Assembly: GCA_036504675.1 (NCBI GenBank)
Contig: DASXUT010000020.1
Coordinates: 1 to 40,411, forward strand
Direction: 5' to 3'
DNA length: 40,411 nucleotides
DNA from: Bacillota bacterium
GTDB lineage: Bacteria > Bacillota > Sulfobacillia > JAJYWN01 > JAJZPE01
Shown piece after piece: positions 25,546-32,303 of this stretch; position 1 is the stretch's first letter; each line of letters begins with the position of its first letter. Both the position numbers and the translations under genes were made by a program. The notes under the pieces are model-generated. The model saw only the letters and a program-made list of their open reading frames with translations. It ran no database searches and was not told the DNA's origin.

Positions 25546-26502
25546 GTGTTCAGTGTCAACGAAGAAGCCGCGAAGATTGCCCGCCGGATGATCTCCGAGG
25601 CTGACCTACTCAACATTGAAGTTAGCAGGCTGGACAACGGTGCGACCGTTCTCGACTGCGGGGTTTCCGCGGCCGGGGGATGGCTGGCCGGAAAACACTT
25701 CGTCGCCGTAACCATAGCCGGACTCGGCGAAGTCGCCTTCGGCACCTTCCAACTCAGCGGACTTGTCCTTCCCTCGATCGACGTCTACGTCGACCGGCCG
25801 GGGATCGCCTGCCTGTCGTCGCAGTTCTCGGGGTGGCGCATCCCCGGGGTCAGGTACAACACCCTGGCGCCGCTCGGGTCCGGGCCGGCCCGGGCCATCG
25901 CCCAGAACGACAAGTTCTGCAAGCCGGTCCCTTACGTGGACAAGAACCACGAGGTCGTCTGGGCCATCCAGACCACCGTCCTTCCGGATGTCGCCATGAC
26001 CGATTCGGTCGCCGCCGCCTGCGGCGCCGAGCCGGAGAACCTCTATGTCCTGGCCGCCGCCACCGGGAGCTTCGCCGGGGCGATGCAGGTCGTCGCCCGC
26101 AACGTCGAGCCGGCCATGTGGCGCGTCGCCTCCCAGGGGTTCGACCCCAACAAGGTCATCTGCGGTTACGGTTCCTCTCCGCTCCCGCCGATCGTTCGCG
26201 ACGAACTGAAGGCGATGGACCGGGTCAACACCTCCCTCCTCTACGGGACCAGTGTCCTCCTCTACGTGGACTGCACCGACGCCGAGGTCGAGGCGGTCAT
26301 CGAGCGGCTGCCGCTCTCGGGTTCCCGGCTGTACGGTGAAGAGTTCATTGACATCTTCGAGCGGGGGAAGCGCGATTTCTATGAGATCGACAAGGACGTC
26401 CATACGGTGGCCCGCTTCACCATCAACAACGTCGCCACCGGACGGACTTACAGCGCCGGAACCATCCGTCCCGACCTGCTGGAAAAGTGCTTCTCCAGAT
26501 AG
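25546..26502 (+). CDS. Methenyltetrahydromethanopterin cyclohydrolase (Mch)-family protein
   Basis: In methanogens and some methylotrophs Mch hydrolyses methenyl-tetrahydromethanopterin to the formyl form. This 318-residue protein is a full-length homologue. It has N-terminal FSVNEEAAKIARRM, LNIEVSRLDNGATVLDCGV, the GSGPARA loop near residue 111, and C-terminal DFYEIDKDVHTVARFTINNVATGRTY. R185 and E188 (in QVVARNVEPA) match the spacing of the catalytic Arg/Glu pair known from Archaeoglobus Mch, so catalysis seems possible. GTG at 25546 is chosen: GGAGGTG at 25530–25536 is nine bases upstream and the family starts at this SVN segment. No other methanopterin gene is in the window. Sitting among ECF and hydrolase genes, it may open a different cyclic amidine or use folate instead. 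Family assignment is firm; substrate is open. Confidence 0.88.
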   Translation: MFSVNEEAAKIARRMISEADLLNIEVSRLDNGATVLDCGVSAAGGWLAGKHFVAVTIAGLGEVAFGTFQLSGLVLPSIDVYVDRPGIACLSSQFSGWRIPGVRYNTLAPLGSGPARAIAQNDKFCKPVPYVDKNHEVVWAIQTTVLPDVAMTDSVAAACGAEPENLYVLAAATGSFAGAMQVVARNVEPAMWRVASQGFDPNKVICGYGSSPLPPIVRDELKAMDRVNTSLLYGTSVLLYVDCTDAEVEAVIERLPLSGSRLYGEEFIDIFERGKRDFYEIDKDVHTVARFTINNVATGRTYSAGTIRPDLLEKCFSR

Positions 26503-26506
26503 ACCA

Positions 26507-27355
26507 ATGATCATCGATGTGCACAACCACGTTCTCTCGCCGGAGGTCATCGCCGGGGCCCGCCACTACATGACCCGGGATGCCCACTTCAAGACCCTCG
26601 GGGAGAGCCCGAAGAACAAGTACGCCACCGCCGATGACCTCGTGGCCGAGATCGGGGCGACCGGCGTCGACCAGGCGGTGGCCTTCGGTTTCGCCTTCAA
26701 GGACCAGGGCTTATGCCGGGAGACCAATGACTACGTGATTGACGCCGTTCGGCGCTACCCGGGTCGGTTGATCGGCTTTGCCTGCGTCTCTCCTCTGGCC
26801 CCGGGTCTGGAGGCGGAGCTGACCCGGTGTCATGAGGCCGGTCTGGTCGGTGTGGGCGAGCTGTTCCCCGATGGCCAGGGCTACGACATCTCCGACCAGG
26901 CCCAGGTGGGGTTGCTGGCGGGCGTCTGCCGCGAGCGGGGGATGCCTATCCTTCTCCACACCAATGAGCAGGTCGGGCACGCCTACCCGGGGAAGGGGGT
27001 CACCGGACCGGTCAGGGCGGCGGCCTTCGCCGAGCACAACCCCGGGGTGACGGTCATCCTGGCCCACCTTGGTGGGGGGCTGCTGTTCTATGAGCTGATG
27101 CCGGAGATGCGGCGCATCCTCCGCGACGTCTACTACGATACCGCCGCCATGCCCTTCCTCTACGACAAGGCCCTCCTCCAGGCCGCCGCCACGGCGGGGG
27201 TGCTGGAGAAGGTCCTCTTTGGAAGTGACTACCCCCTGCTATCCCCGGGCCGCTACGTCGAAGAAATCGACCGAGTGGGCCTGGACTCCTCACAAAAGGC
27301 CCTCATCCTAGGAGCTAACGCCGCACGGGTGATCCCAACCGCCACGGGGAGATGA
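26507..27355 (+). CDS. Metal-dependent hydrolase, amidohydrolase-related family (second copy)
   Basis: The 282-residue TIM-barrel enzyme has D4-V-H6-N-H8 at its N-terminus, ILLHTNEQVGHAYPG mid-protein, ILAHLGGGL, and VLFGSDYPLL, the metal and catalytic positions of PF04909. It is related to but clearly diverged from the hydrolase at 23821. ATG at 26507 lies four bases after the mch-like stop with no separate ribosome site, so its translation probably depends on the upstream gene. That tight coupling makes joint action with the Mch-like protein likely, for example hydrolysing the ring-opened product. The reaction cannot be read from sequence alone. Confidence 0.85.
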   Translation: MIIDVHNHVLSPEVIAGARHYMTRDAHFKTLGESPKNKYATADDLVAEIGATGVDQAVAFGFAFKDQGLCRETNDYVIDAVRRYPGRLIGFACVSPLAPGLEAELTRCHEAGLVGVGELFPDGQGYDISDQAQVGLLAGVCRERGMPILLHTNEQVGHAYPGKGVTGPVRAAAFAEHNPGVTVILAHLGGGLLFYELMPEMRRILRDVYYDTAAMPFLYDKALLQAAATAGVLEKVLFGSDYPLLSPGRYVEEIDRVGLDSSQKALILGANAARVIPTATGR

Positions 27356-27359
27356 TAAC

Positions 27360-28742
27360 TTGGCGATTCTGATCAAGAACGCCAGATACCTGATTCAGGA
27401 CGCGGATACCGTCCTGGAGGGGGCCGACCTCGTGATCCGGGGCAACCGGATCGCTTCGGTCTCACCGACCGGGGGAGAGCCCGGCGTCGGTGACGGCGCG
27501 GGCGCCGGACCGGTGGAGGAAGTCATCGACGCCACGGAGAAAGTAGTTATCCCGGGCTTCGTCAACGCCCATACCCATCTGTACCAGAACCTCCTGAAGA
27601 ACGTGCGCGAAGATCTCCCTCTCAAGCAGTGGTGTGAAGAGGTCACCTTCCCCTTTGCCGACGTTGTCCATCAAGACCACTGGCAACGCAACGACATCTC
27701 GGTCGGGTACGCCTGGTCGGTCCTCGGGGCGATGGAGATGGTCCGCTCGGGGATAACGTCCTTCATCGACATGGATCTTACCCTGGACACCATCTTCGAG
27801 GCCTGGCTGGACGTGGGTGTCCGGGGCATCGCGGCAATCACCATGGTCAACCGTTGGGTGCCGAAGGACCTGATGCGAGACGACTCAGTCCGCAAGGCCG
27901 AGGTCCTGTCCTACGTTGATCGGTGGACCGGCTCGGCTGGGCGGGGACTGGTTCAAGTCGTCCTGGCCCCGTCCACCCCGTTTGCCTGTACCCCTGATAT
28001 GCTGGCCTGGATCCGCTCGATTGCCGACCAACGGGACCTCGGAGTCCAGACCCATGTCTCCGAGACCCGGTGGGAGGTCGAGCAATCCACCAGGGAGACC
28101 GGGACCACCCCCCTGGCCTATCTCGACTCGCTCGGTTTTCTGAAGGGCCACCTCACCGCGGCCCATTGTGTCCACCTGACGGCGGCCGAGATTGACCTGG
28201 TCCAGGAGCGGGGGGTCATCCCCATCTACAACCCCAAGAGCAACATGAAGCTGGGCAGCGGGGTCGCTCCGGTGGCCCGGATGCTCAGGCAGGGCATCCC
28301 CGTCGCCCTGGCCACCGACGGGGCGGCTTCCAATGATATCATGGACATGTTCGAAGAGATGCGGGTCGGGGCACTGCTCCAGAAGGTGGCCGCCGAGGAT
28401 CCCTCGGTCATCTCCGCCCGGGACATGTTCCGAATGGCCACATCGAACGGCGCCCGAGCCGCCCGGCTCGACGCCGGTGAGCTGAAGCCGGGGAAGCTCG
28501 CCGACCTTGTCATCCTGGACCTCAACCAAGTGCACACCTCGCCGATTCACGACATTGTCCAAGCCCTTGTGCTCTGTGGAAAGGCAGCCGACGTGGAGAC
28601 CGTCCTCATCGACGGCAAGGCAGTGATGCGCGACCGGAGGTTCACGACCATCTCTGAGGAGGAGACCTTCCAACGTGCAGTGGCGATCGGAGCGGACCGC
28701 TATGAACGGTCCCGGCAGAAGACCCTCAAGGCCGAGTTTTAG
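27360..28742 (+). CDS. COG0402-type amidohydrolase/deaminase (MTA/SAH-deaminase-like)
   Basis: The 460-residue protein shows the composite beta-sandwich plus barrel of cytosine-deaminase/TrzN/MtaD-type enzymes: N-terminal ILIKNARYLIQDADTVLEGADLVIRGNRI, H71-T-H73 in FVNAHTHLYQN, H232 and E235 in THVSETRWEVE, H269 in AAHCVHL, and D320 in ALATDGAASND. These are the one-metal (Zn/Fe) ligands and catalytic residues of the group. Substrates in the family are N-heterocycles: adenosine derivatives, guanine/8-oxoguanine, triazines, pterins and creatinine. An Ala/Gly-rich loop at residues 40–52 looks lineage-specific. TTG at 27360 follows GGGGAGATGA. It belongs to the same run of genes as the Mch-like protein, supporting a ring-containing nitrogenous substrate. 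Confidence 0.87.
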   Translation: MAILIKNARYLIQDADTVLEGADLVIRGNRIASVSPTGGEPGVGDGAGAGPVEEVIDATEKVVIPGFVNAHTHLYQNLLKNVREDLPLKQWCEEVTFPFADVVHQDHWQRNDISVGYAWSVLGAMEMVRSGITSFIDMDLTLDTIFEAWLDVGVRGIAAITMVNRWVPKDLMRDDSVRKAEVLSYVDRWTGSAGRGLVQVVLAPSTPFACTPDMLAWIRSIADQRDLGVQTHVSETRWEVEQSTRETGTTPLAYLDSLGFLKGHLTAAHCVHLTAAEIDLVQERGVIPIYNPKSNMKLGSGVAPVARMLRQGIPVALATDGAASNDIMDMFEEMRVGALLQKVAAEDPSVISARDMFRMATSNGARAARLDAGELKPGKLADLVILDLNQVHTSPIHDIVQALVLCGKAADVETVLIDGKAVMRDRRFTTISEEETFQRAVAIGADRYERSRQKTLKAEF

Positions 28743-28781
28743 ACCAAAACCGGTGGCGACACGCCCGGTGGCGGCCTACCT

Positions 28782-29318
28782 ATGATCGGGCCGCTGATCA
28801 AGAAGATCAGGCAGGAGAACGGGATGAGCCAGACCGAACTGGCCGTCAAGACCGGATTGACGCCGAGCTTCGTCTCGCAGTTCGAGCGCGGCCTGACCGA
28901 GCCGTCGCTGGCCACCCTCCGGAGGATCTGCGAAGTCCTAGGGGTCTCCATGTTCCAGTTCCTGGTCGGGGACGAAGAGGTCAACCCGCTGGTGAAAAAG
29001 GATCAGCGGAAGCGGATCGTCTTTCCCAAGTCGAACCTCGTCCATGAACAGTTGACCAGGAGCGGCGGCCGCAAGCTGGACATGTCCTACAGCGTCCTGC
29101 CGGCGGGGGTGGTCTCCAGCGATGAACCGCTGAACCATGCCTGCGACGAGTGCATCTTCGTCCTCAGCGGCCGGCTGGAGATCCGCCTGGGCGAACAGCT
29201 GTACCTGGTTGACGAAGGTGACAGCATCTACATCGACGCGCGCACGCCTCACCAAATGCGGAACATCGGGGAAGATGAGGCCCGCATCGTCATGTGCAGC
29301 GCGCCGGCGATTTTCTGA
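28782..29318 (+). CDS. XRE-family transcriptional regulator with C-terminal cupin domain
   Basis: The 178-residue protein has a helix-turn-helix (residues about 5–60; KIRQENGMSQTELAVKTGLTPSFVSQFERGLTEPSLATLRRIC) joined to a small-molecule-binding cupin barrel (about 90–172; HACDECIFVLSGRLEIRLGE and GDSIYIDARTPHQMRNIGED). Such fusions (PuuR/SutR-like) are local regulators of amine, sulfur or amino-acid catabolism and sense a pathway compound. Its ATG has only a weak ribosome site. Placed inside the island, after the deaminase gene and before the methyltransferase genes, it is the best candidate for controlling the cluster. The inverted repeats at 21176–21192 and 29343–29386 are possible targets, by inference only. 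Confidence 0.9.
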   Translation: MIGPLIKKIRQENGMSQTELAVKTGLTPSFVSQFERGLTEPSLATLRRICEVLGVSMFQFLVGDEEVNPLVKKDQRKRIVFPKSNLVHEQLTRSGGRKLDMSYSVLPAGVVSSDEPLNHACDECIFVLSGRLEIRLGEQLYLVDEGDSIYIDARTPHQMRNIGEDEARIVMCSAPAIF

Positions 29319-29342
29319 GCGGCCTTGGTGGCCGCCAGGCAC

Positions 29343-29392
29343 CATGGACGAGAGGTCAACCCGCTGGGGGAGCCCTCTCGTCCATGCTTTGT
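29343..29392 (+). terminator. Perfect 13-bp hairpin after the regulator gene
   Basis: CATGGACGAGAGG (29343–29355) pairs perfectly with CCTCTCGTCCATG (29374–29386) across an 18-base loop, followed by CTTTGT. It probably terminates or attenuates transcription between the regulator and the methyltransferase pair. The long loop and exact symmetry also allow an operator role. Confidence 0.6.
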
Positions 29393-29458
29393 CAGCCCTT
29401 TCCCGACCAGCCCATGGGCCGTTGCCGCGCTGACCGCGGCCGAGAGGAGGACCGGTAG

Positions 29459-30256
29459 ATGCAGATTGTCGGTGAACTGATCAACAGCAGCCGCAAGGGG
29501 GTTCAATCGGCGGTGGCCGCCAGGGATGTCGCCTTCATCCAAGACCTGGCCCGAAGACAGGTCGCGGCCGGGGCCACGATGCTGGACATCAATGCTGGGA
29601 CTTTCCTCGAGGCCGAGCCAGAAGCCCTGGAGTGGCTGGTCAGGGTGGTCCAGGAGGCCGTCGACCTGCCCCTGTGCCTGGACAGCCCCAACCCCGTCGC
29701 CCTGGAACGCGCCCTCCGGACCCACCGGGGGAAGGCCCTGCTGAACTCGATCACCGCCGAGGAGGAACGACTCTCCTCGCTGATCCCGTTGGTTATAGAG
29801 TCTCAATGCTCCGTGGTCGGCCTGCTCATGGACGACGGCGGCATCCCGCAGACCCTGGAGGACCGCCTCCGCATCGCTCACCGGCTGGTCTCAAGGCTGA
29901 CGGCGGCCGGTGTGCCGGCCGGGGACATCTTCCTTGACCCGCTGGTCCAGCCGGTCGGCGTCTCCGGGGCCTACGGCCCGGTTGTCCTCGAGACCATCCG
30001 CCGGGTCGTCAGTGAGCTGGCCCCGGTTCACACCATCTGCGGGCTGTCCAACGTATCTTTCGGGCTACCGGCCAGGAAGCTCCTGAATCGGGCCTTCGTG
30101 GTGATGGGGGTGATGAGTGGTCTGGACACGGTCATCCTCGATCCCGAGGACCAACAGCTGATGGGACTCCTCGCCGCGGCCCGGGTCGTCTCCGACCGGG
30201 ATGACTTCGCCCTCGAATACATCAGCGCTTTTCGCGCCGGGAGGCTGGCCGAATGA
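29459..30256 (+). CDS. Methyltetrahydrofolate:corrinoid protein methyltransferase (AcsE/MtgA/DHP-synthase-like)
   Basis: The 265-residue pterin-binding TIM barrel transfers a methyl group between a corrinoid protein and N5 of tetrahydrofolate. Conserved pterin contacts are visible: D75 in CLDSPNP, N96 in LLNSITAE, D160 in FLDPLVQPV, and N198 in GLSNVSFGLP, numbering almost identical to acetogen AcsE. DINAGT near residue 43 is also a family mark. ATG at 29459 is preceded by AGAGGAGG. It overlaps the corrinoid-protein gene by four bases (ATGA), so the two are partners. It is the MT2-type component; a substrate-specific MT1 methyltransferase is not present nearby. In the carbonyl branch of acetogens AcsE sits with CODH/ACS genes, which are absent here. 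Confidence 0.9.
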   Translation: MQIVGELINSSRKGVQSAVAARDVAFIQDLARRQVAAGATMLDINAGTFLEAEPEALEWLVRVVQEAVDLPLCLDSPNPVALERALRTHRGKALLNSITAEEERLSSLIPLVIESQCSVVGLLMDDGGIPQTLEDRLRIAHRLVSRLTAAGVPAGDIFLDPLVQPVGVSGAYGPVVLETIRRVVSELAPVHTICGLSNVSFGLPARKLLNRAFVVMGVMSGLDTVILDPEDQQLMGLLAAARVVSDRDDFALEYISAFRAGRLAE

Positions 30257-30891
30257 CCACCGAGACCCTCCAGCGGATTTCGGATGCCGTGCAGCGTGGC
30301 GACGCCAAGGTAGGCGACCGGCTGACCAGGGAGGCTCTGGCGGGGGGGACCGCCCCTGGGATCATTCTCACCCAAGGCCTTCTCACGGCGATGGCCACCA
30401 TCGGGGCCAGGTTCAAGGCCGAGGAGGTCTTCATCTCCGAGGTCCTGATGGCCTCAATGGCCATGAAGGCCGCGATGGGAGTGCTGAGGCCCCTTCTCTC
30501 GGCCGGCGAGGTGCAAACGAAGGGGACCTTTCTCCTCGGCACGGTCAAAGGGGACCTCCACGACATGGGTAAGAACCTAGTCGCGGCAATGGTCGAGGGG
30601 GCCGGGTTCACGGTCGTCGACCTGGGCGTCAACGTCCCGCCCGAGCGTTTCGTCCAGGCCATCGTCGAGCTTAGACCCCGCCTCGTCGGGCTGTCGGCCC
30701 TCCTGACGACGACCATGCCCTGGATGAAGAAGACCATTGAAGCGATCGACCGGGCCGGCCTCCGGGAGTCGGTCAGGGTCTTTGTCGGGGGAGCCCCGGT
30801 GACCCAGGACTTCGCCGACCGGATCGGAGCCGACTTCTATGCCCCGGATGCCGCCAGCGCCGCGGAGCTGGCCGTCCGGGCAGCCCGGTGA
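30253..30891 (+). CDS. Corrinoid (B12-binding) methyl-carrier protein, MtbC/MtaC-like
   Basis: The 212-residue protein has an N-terminal four-helix cap (residues about 1–85, with GARFKAEEVFISEVLMASMAMKAAM) and a Rossmann-like B12-binding domain. The lower-ligand motif is D101-L-H103-D-M-G106 in KGDLHDMGKN; H103 coordinates cobalt. VGLSALLTTTMPWMKKTIE and GGAPVTQDFADRIGAD complete the cobalamin-binding pattern. It carries methyl groups between a substrate methyltransferase and the folate methyltransferase encoded immediately upstream, with which it overlaps by four bases. No reductive activator (RamA-like) gene is seen in the window, so reactivation must come from elsewhere. Confidence 0.93.
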   Translation: MTTETLQRISDAVQRGDAKVGDRLTREALAGGTAPGIILTQGLLTAMATIGARFKAEEVFISEVLMASMAMKAAMGVLRPLLSAGEVQTKGTFLLGTVKGDLHDMGKNLVAAMVEGAGFTVVDLGVNVPPERFVQAIVELRPRLVGLSALLTTTMPWMKKTIEAIDRAGLRESVRVFVGGAPVTQDFADRIGADFYAPDAASAAELAVRAAR

Positions 30892-30946
30892 CGACTCGGC
30901 GGGCGCTGTGTGGTCGATGATCCAACCAATTAGAGGGGTGAGTAAT

Positions 30947-32119
30947 GTGGCCATAAGCTCGAGGAAGTTCTTCCTTCCCACGGACGTCCGGTTCGGCCGG
31001 GGAGCCCTGGCCGGGTTCGATGACTTCGTCCGGCCGGGGGAGCGTGTCTTCATTGTCGCCGACCCCGGAGTCGAGAAGGCCGGCCTGGTCAAGCCGGTCC
31101 AGGAACGCATCGCCGGCAATAAGGGCGAGACGGTCGTCTTCAACCGGGTCGAGCCCAACCCGACCTCCCAGATAGTCCTCGAAGCGGTGGCGGAACTGAA
31201 GAAGTCCTCGGCCACCGCCGTGGTGGCCGTGGGGGGCGGGAGTTCTCTCGACGTCGGTAAGGTCGTGGCCGCTCTGGCCACCAACGATGGCCCCCTCGAG
31301 GAATACCAGTGGCACGACAGGCCCTTCACCATCGAACCATTGCCCTTCATCGCCATCCCCACCACGGCCGGGACCGGCAGCGAAGTCACCCGGGTGGCGG
31401 TGATCGTTGATCGGAAAGTAAAGAAGGGAATCAACTCCGATCGCCTCTTCCCCCGGGCCGCGTTGGTCGACCCCGAACTGATGACCGGGTTGCCGCCCAG
31501 ACTCACCGCGGCCACTGGGTTGGACGCCCTCAGCCACGCGGTCGAGGCCTACGTCGGGATAAACGCCAACTCCGCGACCGACGCCTGGGCCCTGGAGGCG
31601 ATCAAGCTGATCGGCCGTTCCCTGTGGCGGGCCTGCGGCTGCGGGACCGACCTCGGGGCCCGCGAGGACATGGCCGTGGCCAGTACCCTGGCCGGAGCGG
31701 CCATGGACCAGGCCGGCCTGGGCATCGTCCACTCGATGGCCGGGCCGCTGTGCACCCATTTCCACCTCCCCCACGGGGAAGCCAACACGGTCCTGCTCCC
31801 ATACGGCATGCGCTTCAACCTGATGGCCAGGCCGGAGCGGTTCGCCACGATTGCCTCGGCACTGGGTTGCCAGACCACCGGACTCAGCCCTTGGGAAGCC
31901 GGGCTGAAGGCGGTCGAGGCGGTCGACCAGCTGATCCGGGAGAGCGGTCTGGACGTCAACCTGGCTGCGTACGGTCTCAGCGCGGCCGATGCCGACCTCA
32001 TCGCCGAGGGGACCGAAGAAATGATGTTCCTGTTGCGTAACAACCCACGCTTGCCCTCCCGGCAGGAATGCCGGGAAGTCTTCCTGGCTACGCTGGAGAG
32101 GAGGAACCCCGTTCTCTGA
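30947..32119 (+). CDS. Iron-containing (group III) alcohol dehydrogenase
   Basis: The 390-residue NAD(P)-dependent dehydrogenase has the dinucleotide motif GGGSSLDVGK (near residue 97), IPTTAGTGSEVTRV, and metal ligands D193 and H197 in LDALSHAVEAY, H262 in GIVHSMAG and H276 in LPHGEAN, matching the Fe site of FucO and related enzymes. Substrates in the family are alcohols and aldehydes, including lactaldehyde, 1,3-propanediol, methanol and formaldehyde. GTG at 30947 is chosen because GAGGGG at 30933–30938 is eight bases upstream; an ATG at 30917 lacks such a site. It is last in the island and may reduce or oxidise an aldehyde released by the pathway. A true methanol dehydrogenase role cannot be claimed from sequence. 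Confidence 0.9.
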   Translation: MAISSRKFFLPTDVRFGRGALAGFDDFVRPGERVFIVADPGVEKAGLVKPVQERIAGNKGETVVFNRVEPNPTSQIVLEAVAELKKSSATAVVAVGGGSSLDVGKVVAALATNDGPLEEYQWHDRPFTIEPLPFIAIPTTAGTGSEVTRVAVIVDRKVKKGINSDRLFPRAALVDPELMTGLPPRLTAATGLDALSHAVEAYVGINANSATDAWALEAIKLIGRSLWRACGCGTDLGAREDMAVASTLAGAAMDQAGLGIVHSMAGPLCTHFHLPHGEANTVLLPYGMRFNLMARPERFATIASALGCQTTGLSPWEAGLKAVEAVDQLIRESGLDVNLAAYGLSAADADLIAEGTEEMMFLLRNNPRLPSRQECREVFLATLERRNPVL

Positions 32120-32129
32120 ATTCAGCCCC

Positions 32130-32160
32130 TTGCGTGGGATGACCCTGACAATGCTATAAT
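32130..32160 (+). promoter_or_regulatory. Extended -10 promoter upstream of the MinJ-like gene
   Basis: A perfect TATAAT (32155–32160) preceded by TG one base upstream (TGCTATAAT) forms a strong extended -10. The best -35 is TTGCGT (32130–32135) at a long 19-base spacing. Start of transcription would be near 32167. A terminator hairpin follows only about 30 bases later. Confidence 0.65.
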
Positions 32161-32197
32161 GGACATTGGAGCAGACCTTCGGGCTGCAAAAACAGAG

Positions 32198-32232
32198 AGC
32201 CGCGATCGCCCGCTCGGGATCGTGGCTTTTTG
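32198..32232 (+). terminator. Terminator or attenuator in the leader before the MinJ-like gene
   Basis: AGCCGCGATC (32198–32207) pairs with GATCGTGGCT (32218–32227), with one G–T pair and a ten-base loop, and runs into TTTTTG. It may end readthrough from the alcohol dehydrogenase unit. With the promoter at 32155 it would also give a short transcript of about 65 bases, containing a small hairpin GCAG…CTGC at 32171–32187. Confidence 0.8.
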
Positions 32233-32303
32233 TACCCAATCCGGCTGCGATTGGGCTGGTCGACGTGGACGCCCAAGATTAGGCCGGTGAGGAGCTGACG
32301 CGC

